A DNA stretch of 39,641 bases, from assembly GCA_049999725.1 (NCBI GenBank), contig JBNGIS010017714.1, positions 44,421 to 84,061 on the forward strand, read 5' to 3'. Positions 1 through 10,384 of the stretch are shown here, one piece after another. Under the pieces are notes generated by a model. It made no database searches. It was not told the DNA's origin and saw only the letters and a program-made list of their open reading frames with translations. The position numbers and the translations under genes were made by a program. Within the stretch, counting starts at the first letter, position 1. Each line of letters begins with the position of its first letter. Source of the stretch: Haplomitrium mnioides. Its lineage: Eukaryota; Marchantiophyta; Haplomitriopsida; Calobryales.

Positions 1-45
1 GTTCCTGTTCTGAGTAGCCTGTTCTTGGTTCAAAGTAGCGGCTGT
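1..45 (+). repeat. Right terminal inverted repeat of an upstream transposon copy
   Basis: The stretch around AGTAGCCTGTTCTTGGTTC followed by AAAGTAGCGGCTGTT closely matches the right ends seen at 8318, 27292 and 33999. It marks the right end of another copy of the same transposon whose body lies to the left of the window. The sequence after about base 45 is unrelated to the element. Confidence 0.7.
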
Positions 46-2036
46 TTCCTTGGCTTTTCCCCACATGTGTCCCCTGTTTTTCCAGATCTGGAATTTAGGG
101 CTGAACTTGTTCCAGCCTTAACACGAACACCACAACACAAGCACCATACGTTGGAAACTCAACCATGTTCTTCCACTTTATTGCAAGATCTGAATCACAC
201 TTCAGATCTGATTTTTACAATCCTTATAGTAGTTATATAACCTGCCTACAATTCATATAACCAAAAATCAGCAATCTATCCAACCTCACACCCACACACC
301 CCAGCTTAGATGAGTTTTACCTCCACTCCCCAAAGGGTTCATGTACATTTGACTCCCTCACCAGGGAGATGGCCCTCCTAAGCATGGGTACCCACACACC
401 CCCACCACATTTGTGCACTCTGAAGGCTGCCTTCCTCTTGCAACCCACCTTGACACCTCCAAGAACAAAATGTCACTCACCATGGATTGTTTGCAGCCTG
501 AAATTCACCTCTCCCTTGGCTGCCAGGGGAATGTGAATCCCCTCACCTGATCAATTGATTGAATGTTGTTGGACTTCCTATATGGCCTACTGGATTGGCA
601 GACTGAAGAAGTGAAGAGCTCATGCCCATTCAGATATGAGGCACACGTCTCTTAGATCAATTTGAAGCCTCATGCTTCTCAACTGAGCCTCTCCATATGT
701 GCTAGATTCTAATGGCATTGCTCCCACGCTCACCCCCTCTCACTAGCCTATGCACACATGCAGCCATCACCCATCCTCTCCTCTTGACCTGGTCTGAGTG
801 CTCCTCCCTTGAAGAACTGCCTCCCATAGATGAAACCCTCTGAGAATGATCCAATTTTGAGCTCTCCCAAGAGCTATATCCTCCATGGGGTTGAATGCAG
901 CTCCAAATCCTCACCATTGAATCCAAGATCAATCAAATGGCTGCAGATTAGTAATTCAAAAACTAGTCCCTATATTGACACAATGTTAGAGCAAAATTAA
1001 TACCATCATGAGCGTCTCGTTGTGACAAATCCAACGTGACCTCTCTTGGAGCATTTGGTGGCTTGTAGCTCTGGAAATCTGCAAAATTGTTAGGGATGTT
1101 TAATGAACATATATGTAGTTTGACTTTCAAGCAGACCCCTTTTGCTTGACCCCGGTGCACCCTTCTCTGCCCGCCACATGTCACACACCAGTTGATTGAG
1201 AGCTCGTCGCTCTCTTCTTGAAGGAAATTTTTGCATATTTGAAAGTTGTAACTTCACTTGATCAATACGTCCTTAATACTCATCCATTTGCCAAGACCTT
1301 AGATGCATTGAATTTGCCTTGAAGCCTTCTTTTCAACAAGCCAAAGAATGTAGAGAATGGAGGTCATCCCGTTATTCAGATGTTGCTTTGAGTGACAAGG
1401 AGTCATTCTACTCCAAAAACTGAGAGCTTGTAGGGGCTAGTGCTCCCTCATTTCTCAACCATATGACCTGAAACAAATGTTTCTGTGTAGAACTTGAAAT
1501 TTTTCTCCTAACACAACAAAAATGAGCTCATTTGGTTAAGAAATAAGGAAGAAACTTACTCTTTCAGTTTGCTCGTTAGCTTGAAGACCTTTTGGAATGC
1601 GTCGATGAAGGAGGAGCATTGGTGTAATCCCATAAGTGAACCACAACAATCCCCTTGATGTATATAGGATTTTTTCTCCTTCCTCCTTTTGAATAGCAAC
1701 CCCTTTGAGGTATAAGACTCCCCACATAATCCTCTCTACCCCTAGACGGACCTAATTCAGGGCTTGACTTTGGCCTTCGACGGACCTAATTTATGGCTTG
1801 ACCTTGGCCTTCGACAATAGAACTCCCATTGGGAAGGTTGTCCTTTGATAGTAGGGTATCATAGAAAAATTAAGATAGTTTTGCAAAAATAGATTTACCT
1901 TTTTGAAGATTTAAAGAGTTGCACGAGAGATCTCCACATCCTCCTTTTTTGTAGGAATTTACAATTTCTACTCCTACTCTAATCTTCTGCAGGCTTTTGT
2001 TGTACCCTCCTCTTTTGCTCCATGTTCCAAATTCCA
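46..2036. other. Unassigned sequence, no supported gene
   Basis: Only short ORFs without recognisable motifs are present. Part of it may be the far end of the minus-strand Ty3 element that follows, but I see no reverse transcriptase, RNase H or integrase motif and no second LTR. The only local structure I can support is a 34-bp tandem duplication at 1745-1812. Confidence 0.5.
1745..1812. repeat. 34-bp tandem duplication
   Basis: Two adjacent 34-bp units, 1745-1778 and 1779-1812, each begin GACGGACCTAATT and end TTGGCCTTC and differ at a few positions. No coding role is visible. Confidence 0.75.
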
Positions 2037-2420
2037 TCACCCTCTCCTTTTTTTCTCTTTCTGTGCTACTGTCCTATGCCTTCTTTCCATATTTCTCCTC
2101 TTGTGCTCCAGTTTTGTTGAACCTCTACTCCAAACCTCAAGATTAGTTGTCTTGACCGTCAATCTTTGTGCTCTACCTTTCCCATGCTCTAGAAAACCAT
2201 TAGGCCTACAAAACACCGGTTGACACATTTTATCCCCTCTTAAGTTTTCACTCCACCTTTGGAGTGACGTTCTCCTTATGTGCATAAAGTGGCTACTTTT
2301 CATACTATCATAGCACCTTCATGTTAAGAAAAAAAAGCAAGATACACCCCAAGAATATACATTTTCACAGAAAAATACCTTGTTGATTTTTCTTGTGATT
2401 CCTCTTACAGCGCCTCATCA

Positions 2421-3067
2421 TCATCCACGATAAAATACTCGAGTATCATTTCCATGCATCCTTGGTAGGTTTGGTTCTTTCTCTGAAAAGTCCTCGATAT
2501 TAGTAGCTACTTCAGAAATTTCACTTGCATACTCCTCTTTCGTGGAGAGATTCTCCGTGGTGTCCTCCTTTGAGCTACTTGTTTCCTCACCACCACCATC
2601 CACCAATACTCTCACTCTCTATTCTTTAGGCCCAATCGTAATGCATCTCTTGTGCCAATTGTTGATGGTTCTCACACCTCTCAACTACAACCTTCCCAGA
2701 AGCATATCATAACGAGCTTCTTTAAGAACTTGAAAATGTAAAGAAATTGTAATACCTATTATCAAAATTGGTACCTTTTCCATTACTCCCAATAAATGCA
2801 CTCGTGACTTGTTTGCAATGCCAACCGTAAACCTCGATGGTCTTGTGAGCTTCATTCCCATCCTTTCCATCAAGTCCTCGGACATCGGATTTATTGTCAA
2901 ACCTCCATTTAGCAACACATTTGCAACTACATAACTCTTGCACATAACATCAAATTCTGGAGCTTTTTCACATACCTCCATGTCTATTGCATTCACATAG
3001 CAATTGTTGGTTGACACCTTCTCCTTCCTTGGATGTCGCTTGGTGCCCAATGCTTCAAGTAGCTCCC
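2421..3067 (-). pseudogene. Retropepsin-like aspartic protease region of the Ty3 element
   Basis: The minus-strand frame at 3050-2685 reads like the protease of plant Ty3 elements. It has a VLLNGGLTINPMSEDLMERM segment, then IANKSRVHLLGVMEKVP, and ends with YDMLLGR. In the family the first motif is normally D(S/G)G, with Asp as the catalytic residue. Here it reads N-G-G, so the catalytic Asp appears to be Asn. After a stop near 2680 the frame resumes as an acidic Glu/Ser-rich tail (2615-2421) typical of the stretch between protease and reverse transcriptase. No reverse transcriptase follows. The piece is a non-functional remnant. Confidence 0.7.
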
Positions 3068-3068
3068 T

Positions 3069-3323
3069 TTATAAGATATGAATTAATGTTACCAATTGTC
3101 CCACCGTGATATTGGCTTGCAAGCTTCCAACATCTTCCACCACATTGTATTTCTTTTGGTGTTTTGATATGGAGAAATCTTCCATCCCTAGTCTCCGTCT
3201 TGGTTTGCTTGATTTCATTGTCATGTTCACATCATGACGTTTCTCTCGACTTGGTGCGGGTTCAGATCCCATTGTCTCTTCAACCACCCTAGCTCGTTTC
3301 CTCTCATAGGCCAACAAGTCCAC
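3069..3323 (-). pseudogene. Spacer between gag repeat and protease
   Basis: An open minus-strand stretch of about 84 codons, rich in Arg, Lys and Glu, continues the Ty3 polyprotein from the 26-residue repeats towards the protease after an in-frame stop. No motif is recognised. I call it coding only because it lies between recognisable gag and protease pieces in the right order. Confidence 0.4.
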
Positions 3324-3326
3324 TCC

Positions 3327-3605
3327 TCAATCTACTGAACTCCCTCCCACCTCACTGTGGAGAACCCTTTCAACATTGATTGAAGCATTGACCTTCTTTT
3401 GAGTTTGATCAGTTGAACTCCCTCCCACCTCCTCGTGGGGAACCTTTTCAACTTCAATCAAGGTGATGATCGTCTCTTGTGCTTGTTCTGCTGAACCCCC
3501 TCCCACCTCATTGTGGGAAAACTTTTCAACGTCCACAAAAGCAATGACCATCTCTTGAGCTTGAACCACACCTTCACGTCCACTAACTTCATGTACGCCA
3601 TTCAT
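3327..3605 (-). repeat. 26-residue (78-bp) tandem protein repeat in the gag-protease spacer
   Basis: The minus-strand frame has about three and a half imperfect copies of a 26-residue unit, each starting E-V-G-G-(G/S)-S and containing a Q-(A/T)-Q step and a V-E-(K/R) step. The DNA period is 78 bp. The frame stays open across all copies although flanking parts of the element are broken. It sits between the zinc knuckle and the protease, where Ty3 elements often have a variable spacer. Function unknown. Confidence 0.75.
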
Positions 3606-4450
3606 TCACTTTGGGCAATTTCCGATGAAATGTGCCCCTCCATATCCAAAACATGTTATGTTTTCGAAAATACCTTATTGCATTGGCCCTCCTCTATTTG
3701 GCCTAGGTTGATTTTTAAGTCTTTTCTCCAAAGCTTGCACAAGATTCAAACTCAACTTTTTGAGGCGTTGAGTCAATGTTAACACCTCATTCATGGGTGG
3801 ATTTGGAGCTTGTGGAAGAGGAGCCACTACCACCGCTATGGGTTGTGCAATTGTTAGTAGCACAACAACCTTCTCCTCTTGCTTATCTCCCAAGCTCTCT
3901 TCCATCCTTAAAGAAATTCTCAAAGACTCCGCTCGGGTAGTTGGTTTCTCATATTTTACCTTTGCTTGAATTTTAGGTTTCAACCCCAATATAAAATGCT
4001 TTGCCAACATCGTCTAATTCCCACCATGACGGAATTCACATCCTCACCACTCTTTCTCAACACATTTCGAAATTGAGTTTTTAAGTAGTCTACTCATTCA
4101 AGATATGTACGTACTTTCTCATTTTCTCCTTACTTCAAGTGTGTTACCTCTTGAAGAAGTTTGTTATAGCTCACCATTGGGAGAAATTCTTCCACCAAAG
4201 CTTTCATCAAGCTAGCTCACGATTCAAGAATATCTTCTTGTTGCTCTTTGTACCATTCAAGAGACTCACGCTCAAAAAATTCGGATAACAACACCAACCA
4301 ATCATCTGGTCGATAATCAACATTACCAATGCAAGCACACTTGAAATCACAAAGATAATCCTCCACATTTTCATTTTCTTTGTCGTAGATGACTGGAATC
4401 TTGCCCATCTTGATTGGATAGCTTGGTGTTGTTTCTTGATCGCTTTCTCC
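3606..4450 (-). pseudogene. Ty3 gag remnant with degenerate zinc knuckle
   Basis: The minus strand from about 4408 reads KIPVIYDKENENVEDYLCDF, then a Trp-Tyr pair (ESLEWYKEQQEDI), then a region of the type L..AL..EF.P, as in retrotransposon gag capsid domains. Several stops and shifts follow (near 4217, 4130 and 4010). At about 3665-3620 the frame reads CFGYGGAHFIGNC. This is a CX2CX3HX4C-like zinc knuckle with its second Cys replaced by Tyr. Gag would form the retroelement particle. This copy cannot. Confidence 0.65.
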
Positions 4451-4968
4451 TTCCTACCACACCTACCACATCTACCACAATACAAAAATGTGCACATCAC
4501 ATATAGCTTGGGTTAGAATCGGGAAAACAAATGGATTTGGATACACCAAAATTTGCTCCATTTGTTCCACTCTAAATTGTTCCACCAATCCTTGACGCAT
4601 ATGTATTTTGGCCATAATAAACACTCATACAACAACAGTCATTTTTTTATCATCCGTTGAGATCGTTGAGAACTCTCTCCTTCATTTGATGAAATGCTTG
4701 TTCATACTCCAAAGTCCAAACCCATTCTATTGGAGTGTACAATCATCTATACAATCGTGTTGCCAAATAAGCAAAATCACTTATCAAAAACAAATAATAG
4801 CTCACTAAATTGATAAATCTCTTCAACTCGATGTTGTTGCATGGCAGCAGTGAGCCATCAATCCTCACTAAAATTTCCCAAATTCTTAGCCACTTTCCCG
4901 TCACGTCCTTGCTTGACATTCAACACAATGAAGCCAAATCGCCACCTTCTTTCCCTCTCATTAATGAG

Positions 4969-4990
4969 GTCCCAGCAACGGAACCAAAAA
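4969..4990 (-). other. Candidate primer-binding site of the Ty3 element
   Basis: The minus strand reads TGGTTCCGTTGCTGGGAC. This matches 13 of 17 positions of TGGCGCCGTTGCCGGGG, the tRNA-Asp-type primer-binding site I know from plant Ty3 elements, and most differences are C-to-T-like. It lies between the putative LTR end (...TTTCA, minus strand) and gag, where a PBS must be. Confidence 0.6.
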
Positions 4991-4992
4991 TA

Positions 4993-6212
4993 TGAAACTA
5001 AAGGCTTCGCCGATTTCTCTTTATGTGACTTTGATGTTGAGTGCACATTGAATATGATAAGAGGGTGGAAGTTTGGCTACAATCATCAATACACAACAAA
5101 ATCTACAAAGTCTACCAAACGTAAGTACTCAATACAAAAATATGTTGAAATTCTCCACTTTTCACTCCAATTGACCTCACACAAAATACTCTTGCTCTCA
5201 CTTTTCTAACTCTCAACAAACTCCTAACTTTATGAAAAACCAGTCATCAAGCGCTTGCCCTCCGATGAGTCTTCAAAGTAACTCCTCCAAGAGTTCCTCC
5301 AAGCGCTTCTCTAAAGGCTTCTCACAACTCTCAAGTCTCAAGTCTAAAATGAAAACAAGTCCTAACTCAAGCCTACAATGAAAACCAATTCTAAAACTCA
5401 AGTTCCAAACTCAAGCTCCCAACTCAAGCTCCTCTCCTCTCTTCTCCTCCTCTTTATATACTAGTCTAGATAATAACTACGAGTAATACTAACTAATCTA
5501 TTACCCTAGGTAAAGAATCTATGGTGATTATCTCTCTAATTATTAAATCCTACAAGTGTTCCTCAAGTATCTCCACCTTTTGTTTTCTTCTTCAAGAAGA
5601 AGCTTCTCATTTGGAGCTTTTCTTGTCAAAGAATCTCAACAATTGGCCCAAGACCTTTCTACCTTGTATTTGTCCCTACAAATAATTCCTAATATGATAC
5701 TTCTAGATTTTCTCAAAGAAGTAGTCAAAGAATAATTTGACTTTTGTTGACTTTTCTACTCTTTAGTCTCTTCTAGAAGAATCTCTATATACTCCTTGAT
5801 ACTAATTCAATTTGCATGTACTATACCTTGTTGAAAATCTTGTCAAGTAAGCTTTTTACTTATATAATAATATTTGTATTTTCTAATCCGTAGATACTCT
5901 CTATTTTGACTTTTCTGGAGCTCACTTTTGTAACTTTGACCGATTATAACTTTCGGTTTACAAGAGCTTTTTCACTTCTGTAAGTTTCTACTAGCTACTT
6001 TAGCAATGTTTGTTTCTCTATAAAATATCAGCTTCTAAAAATTTCTAAAAAGAGCAAAATTTTCTTCGTACTCAATTCTACACATATTGAAGAAAACCGA
6101 TCAAATCTACGTTTCCTCTAATAACTTCTAAATCTTCTCCATACTTTATCACAATGCATTCCATTCTATGACAGTCTTCTAATCTCATTAAAAATCTCTC
6201 AAACCACTCATG
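4993..6212 (-). repeat. Candidate 5' LTR of the Ty3 element (limits approximate)
   Basis: The sequence directly upstream of the PBS on the minus strand has no coding signal. A TATATAAAGA box lies on the minus strand at 5451-5460, consistent with an LTR promoter firing towards gag. The PBS-proximal end fits an LTR ending in CA at 4993. The far end is not defined by a repeat pair. It is set by where similarity to transposon gene 2 resumes (about 6213), and weak similarity may begin somewhat earlier. Confidence 0.45.
5451..5460 (-). promoter_or_regulatory. TATA box in the candidate LTR
   Basis: TATATAAAGA on the minus strand, about 460 bp before the primer-binding site, is placed as expected for an LTR core promoter. 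Confidence 0.4.
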
Positions 6213-6760
6213 CCTGCATAGGCCGTGAGAAATGATTTTTTCACACAACACCAGATACGGGCACAAATTTGGCATTCTACATGAGATGAAAGCCAAAATG
6301 TTTATTTGTGTTGTTGCATTACTTGATCCAAAAAAGCATACCTTTTTGGATTTCCAAAGTCCTCAGTTTTGTCATTTGATAAGGAAGAACCTCCAAACCC
6401 GAACAAGTACGTGTTCAATGGTTTGCTTGTGAGGCTGAGGATGCATTTTGTGGACATTACTTCTCAAAAAAAATAGCACCAACAAAAGAGAAATGCAAAT
6501 CCAAGCTACATTTTGATGTACTTGATGTAACACAAATCATAATTCTATCTTTTGATTTTCTTCTCACATAAAAAAACCAATTGAGAAAAACCGTTGTAGC
6601 TACCATTAAATCAAATCTATTTGAGTACAAAATACAAAAAGCAATCAATCTTAATGTGTTTGAAAGTGACTCAACCAATGATATTGACACCAAGGCAGAT
6701 CATGTTAATATTGATGAATCTTCTGAAGCTGAATATGAAGAAGCCGACACGAGTGACTAA
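6213..6760 (+). pseudogene. Gene 2 remnant, copy E (C-terminal part)
   Basis: This stretch aligns through its length with the 3' ends of gene 2 at 25240-25741 and 32180-32677. It holds the remains of the C-terminal FWVGKV-type domain (here read as FWISKVL), a CFFxHKK-like lysine-rich stretch, and the acidic end ESSEAEYEEADTSD followed by TAA at 6758-6760. Several frameshifts and stops break it. Everything upstream, including the catalytic core, is missing, apparently cut off by the Ty3 insertion. It keeps the same stop codon position as copy A2. Confidence 0.7.
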
Positions 6761-8317
6761 AGTCATTTAAGAACCTCATTGTATGTTGCATAATTAGTTT
6801 ATATTGTAATTTAAGATTGTTATTTTATAAAGTAACTGAGAATGTTTTGAAGGAATTGTTGAATTTATCCACAACCTTGAACTTTTTAGTGTAAATCAGT
6901 TCAAGTTGATTATTATTCTCTATGAACAAAACTTGAATCTTTAGTTAATATTTTCACCTAGTTTGTAAAATATTTTCTTATCCAAAATACAACTTTATTA
7001 TTTTCTTCTTTATTGTTTGCTAGAAAATTTTAATATTTTGGTATTGTTGAAGCATTTGCCAAATTGACTACTTAATCTTTGCTTCTAAGGACTTTGATGT
7101 AAAACTTGAGACTTTCAACATGGTTTCACTCAGATGTAGAGATTTGTACTCGTTTTACTTTTAGATTCCAAATCAAAAAATAGAATCTTTAGCGTGCTTA
7201 GAGTTTGCTACAAAAAACAGAACCTTTAACGCATAAATACTTGGTTGTAGAAGTTTGAACTCTATGTACGTGACTTTGATACATAAGTCAAAACTTTGTG
7301 CGTGCAAAAACTATGCTGCAAAACATAAAACCTAGGTTCAACATAGTCTTTGTTGCTGAGTGTCCAGATGTTGAGTTCGGATTCTCATGTCTGCATAGAC
7401 TTTCGTATTGATTGTTCAGATGTTGAGCTCACATTTCTATGTGCGCATAGACTTTCTTGTGGAAGTCCAAGCCTTCTCCATATACTAATGTTGATATACA
7501 ACCCTCAAGCTTCCACATACAAAGACTACTACGTAGAGTTTAGATTCTACTTTGCTCAAAGACTCTCATGTAGAACTCGAAACCTTTTGTTTGGTAGATT
7601 CTTGTCAAAAACTTGAAGATATGGCTTGTTTACACTCTTAAGTAAATCTTTAGAGCCACTTTCTTTTTGATTCTAAACTATGTATTCTTTGTGTATTTTA
7701 GTTCTCTAAATTAAAAATAAAATAAAATTAATTACTCAAACCTTCTAAAACATTCCCAGTGCATCCTTTACGCTAATGGATTTTCATTTACAACAAAAGA
7801 TTCCTTCTTGATTGAACTTGAAAGAGGAGCTCTATAATCTATGCAATGTTTTGTTTTGTTGGTTTTTGTGCCTTACAATTCCAAACTCATTCCCTTGAAT
7901 TCTAGTCTGCTTGGGTATTTTCCTCATAGTTTTTATTTTATTTTCCAAAAAATAAGTTTCAAGGAGCATATTGTCTATGTGGGCATAGAGTTTGTGCAAA
8001 TAACTTATTTCAAAATAACTTATTCTCATGTATATTTCAGCTTTTGAGCTTCTAAATGTTATCAATAATAAATGCAAGTTTCTTGTGAAAACATGTCATA
8101 GTTTTTATATTTTTCATCGATTTTGAGATATTCTTAGTTTTTATAAAACTCATAATATTGATTGATTTTGGATAATGAAATTGATTCTCTTTTAATCATG
8201 GCTGTTAAAACATCAAAATAAAGAAGCTCAAAAACTCATGGAGTTTTTGTTTTTCAAAAATAACCTCATTTTCTTTATTTTTTGAGGTCAAAAACTACTT
8301 TTTTTCTTATTAAAAAA
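6761..8317. other. Right subterminal region of copy E
   Basis: AT-rich DNA without a supported gene, homologous to 25742-27291 and 32678-33998. From about 7090 to 7570 it has dispersed degenerate units that include the motif (C/T)ATGYRYGCATAGACTTT, for example around 7400-7420 and 7438-7455. These are the right-hand subterminal version of the palindromic repeats described for the introns. Confidence 0.65.
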
Positions 8318-8356
8318 AGGTTCTTGTTTGAGTAGCGTGTTTCTAGTTCAAAGTAG
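8318..8356 (+). repeat. Right terminal inverted repeat of copy E
   Basis: It includes GAGTAGCGTGTTTCTAGTTC and then AAAGTAGTGGCTATT. It matches the right ends at 1, 27292 and 33999 and is the reverse complement of the left ends at 9303 and 16536. Directly after it a gene 1 exon (copy D) begins in mid-codon, so copy E was inserted into that exon. Confidence 0.75.
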
Positions 8357-8360
8357 TGGC

Positions 8361-9157
8361 TATTTTAGGTGGTGATGGTGCACTGTAGCTCCTAGAAGGA
8401 GGCAAGGATGGAGTATCTTATCCACACAGAGGAATCGAAGATGTCCTCTTTCCACTCAAGCTTTGAGAAATTGTTTGTAAGGTTTTTTTTTCCCTTTTTT
8501 TCCAGGTGTGTTTCAAAAGTTTTGTTGAATTTTCTTAAAGTTGATCTAGCCTTGACTCGTAGGAACTTGAGAGTCTTTGCACGTTAACTCTCAAGTCTAA
8601 AGTTTATGCTTGGATGGGCTTCAAAGTCCATGGGTGCATAAACTTGAGAGTCAATGTGAAAGGAATCTCAAGTCTATGCGAGCATGGACTCTCAAGTTGA
8701 TGCACGTATAGACTTGTGTGTCCACGTGTAAGGACTCTCAAGAACATGTGAGCATGGATTGTTGTTCCTTTTTAAGTCAAGCTCATTGTTTTTGTTTTCT
8801 CCTCTTATTGTTTCCTCCGTGTTGTTTTTAGGGCGAAAAACGTTTTAATGGCAGCTTGCCAAAACATTGACAACTGTTGCAAAAGAACCAAAGAGATCCA
8901 AGTTTGAAGAAGCCCTTGAAGATCAAGACCAAGCCCTAACCCTTGTTTCATACCCTCTCGCTTTTCTGCTCTGTTGTAAAAAAGCCAGAGAGTGGAAAAT
9001 AAGGTACCAAAATGACGATGTTGTTCTTCCAACTGAAGGAAGGAATGAAGAGCAAGACAAGGATGTCACAAAATTGCAGATTGTATATGCATACCATAAG
9101 GAACCTATTCCTCATGATACTGCTAGTGCATCTCGTGATTTTGTTGCTATTTCTTAG
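8361..9157 (+). pseudogene. Gene 1 fragment, copy D (ParB-methyltransferase family, core deleted)
   Basis: The first piece (8361-8476) encodes the end of gene 1 exon 2: ARMEYLIHTEESKMSSFHSS and then FEKL, directly before a GTAAGG donor. Intron 2 follows with its minisatellite. After the acceptor at 8831 the frame runs from 8832 to the TAG at 9155-9157. It carries LEDQDQALTLVSYPLAFLL and then jumps, near 9062, to the extreme C-terminus (IVYAYHKEPIPHD). Comparison with copies A and C shows that the deletion removes methyltransferase motifs IV, X and I and intron 3, yet keeps the reading frame. The 5' part lies beyond copy E, outside the window. A 3' UTR-like tail (to about 9300) matches those of copies A and C and ends at the left TIR of the next element. 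Confidence 0.75.
8477..8831 (+). repeat. Intron 2 of copy D with palindromic minisatellite
   Basis: The intron is bounded by GTAAGG and ...TTTTAG. From about 8555 to 8755 it holds degenerate units of the gene 1 iteron (forms such as AGTCTATGCGAGCATGGACT). The arms and core are more diverged than in copies A and F, which suggests that D is one of the older copies. Confidence 0.65.
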
Positions 9158-9302
9158 ATTGGAAAGTCTTGATAGGATTCTCTTATAGTTGGAGATGCTT
9201 AAGCTTCTCAGTTCATCAATTTAAGTGAGACCATTCCTCTTTAAGAGGATAGGACTAAAGTTGTATCTGCAAATTGATGTACTTTTCCAAAATAATAAAG
9301 TA

Positions 9303-9345
9303 AACAACTGCTACTTTGAGCTAGAAACCACTACATGGTTCTTGT
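9303..9345 (-). repeat. Left terminal inverted repeat (copy C)
   Basis: AACAACTGCTACTTTGAGCT and the bases after it are the reverse complement of the right ends, and the region matches 16536-16580 for well over 60 bp. It interrupts the 3' UTR-like tail of copy D. Confidence 0.75.
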
Positions 9346-10384
9346 TTCATTTTTCACTCTCAAAAACCAAATTTGAAATTTTAGCATCCAAAATCATGAT
9401 TTTGATGCTAACAATTTTTATTTGCAAAAAAATACGAAATTTATGCATCAAAATTTCCTAATTCAAGTTCACATTGTATTCAAAGCAAATCTTCTTATAA
9501 GAATATTATCAAATTTTCTTTCATAATTTCTTCTTTAAAAAGCACAAACATCACCGAACAAAAAATATACAAAATATAAACCACATTTGTTGTTAAATAT
9601 TTTCAAAACTAAGCATGATATCAATAATTGCAAAAATTGATGAAAATAATCAAATTTTATCAGAAACATAGAAAATAATCAAATTTTATCAGAAACATAT
9701 TAAATCAAAAAAAATGCTTAAGCACAAAAGAAATTTTAACCGTAGTCTTAAAGCTTATGCATGTAGAGAATGTTCAAGCAACTTTGCACTTAGAATGCTA
9801 TAGCCTAGACACACGTGGAATGTTGAGACTGCCACGTGTAGAAGCCTGTAACTAGATCCCAAATGTATAAGTAGAAGAAGATTACCAAAGCAAATTGTGA
9901 AAAGACTAATAAAGCCAAGGCGTGTTTGGACAACTGAAGTCGACGTGAGCTTGAACAACTAAAGTCCATACGAACAAGGACAACTTGAAGCCTACGGGAG
10001 CTTGAACAACGAAAGCCAATACATGCATAGATCACTTAAGCCCAGGCAAACACAGACTATTGAGTCATTGGACGTAGGGACCTTCCATGCAAGCATAGAA
10101 CTTGTTGCTAATTTGAATGAAAACAAATATGTTTTGTTCAAAAATAATTTTATGAAAGAAATTGAATCGCGAAGAAAATACTTAAATTGAATTTGGAATA
10201 CAACAAGTAAATAGAAGAATCAAATAACATTTTGTGAGAAAAATACTTTATTATGTAAAAAAGTAGCATCAATCACATGTTGCAGCTCTATCCTCTTTAG
10301 GAGGAATAGTCTTATCTTAATCTAATGCTTAAAAAGGTTTAGCATCTACAGTTGTAAGAGAGTCCTATTGAGACTTTCCAGCCT
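9346..10384. other. Left subterminal region and gene 1 3' flank, copy C
   Basis: No gene is supported. From about 9745 to 10100 there are dispersed degenerate repeats (units such as GCCTACGGGAGCTTGAACAAC) that correspond to the cleaner units at 16960-17130 in copy A. The stretch at 10230-10300 resembles the gene 1 3' UTR of copies A and D. A short direct repeat, AATAATCAAATTTTATCAGA, occurs twice around 9645-9690. Confidence 0.55.

Larger units (their letters stand above)
2037..6212 (-). mobile_element. Truncated Ty3/gypsy-type LTR retrotransposon, minus strand
   Basis: Read on the minus strand from high to low coordinates, the order is a candidate 5' LTR, a tRNA-type primer-binding site, gag with a zinc-knuckle remnant, a spacer with protein repeats, a retropepsin-like domain and an acidic tail. 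This is the standard order of a plant Ty3 element. Reverse transcriptase, RNase H and integrase are not recognisable and no matching 3' LTR is seen, so only the 5' half is left. The right limit is approximate. It abuts the gene 2 remnant of transposon copy E near 6213, which suggests that it inserted into that gene. Many stops and frameshifts show that it is dead. Confidence 0.7.

Noticed and set aside
4841-5209. A 122-codon plus-strand ORF
   Set aside because: Antisense to the Ty3 leader, PBS and LTR. No motif.
6078-6296. A 72-codon minus-strand ORF
   Set aside because: It spans the LTR/gene 2 join and is antisense to gene 2 for part of its length. No motif.
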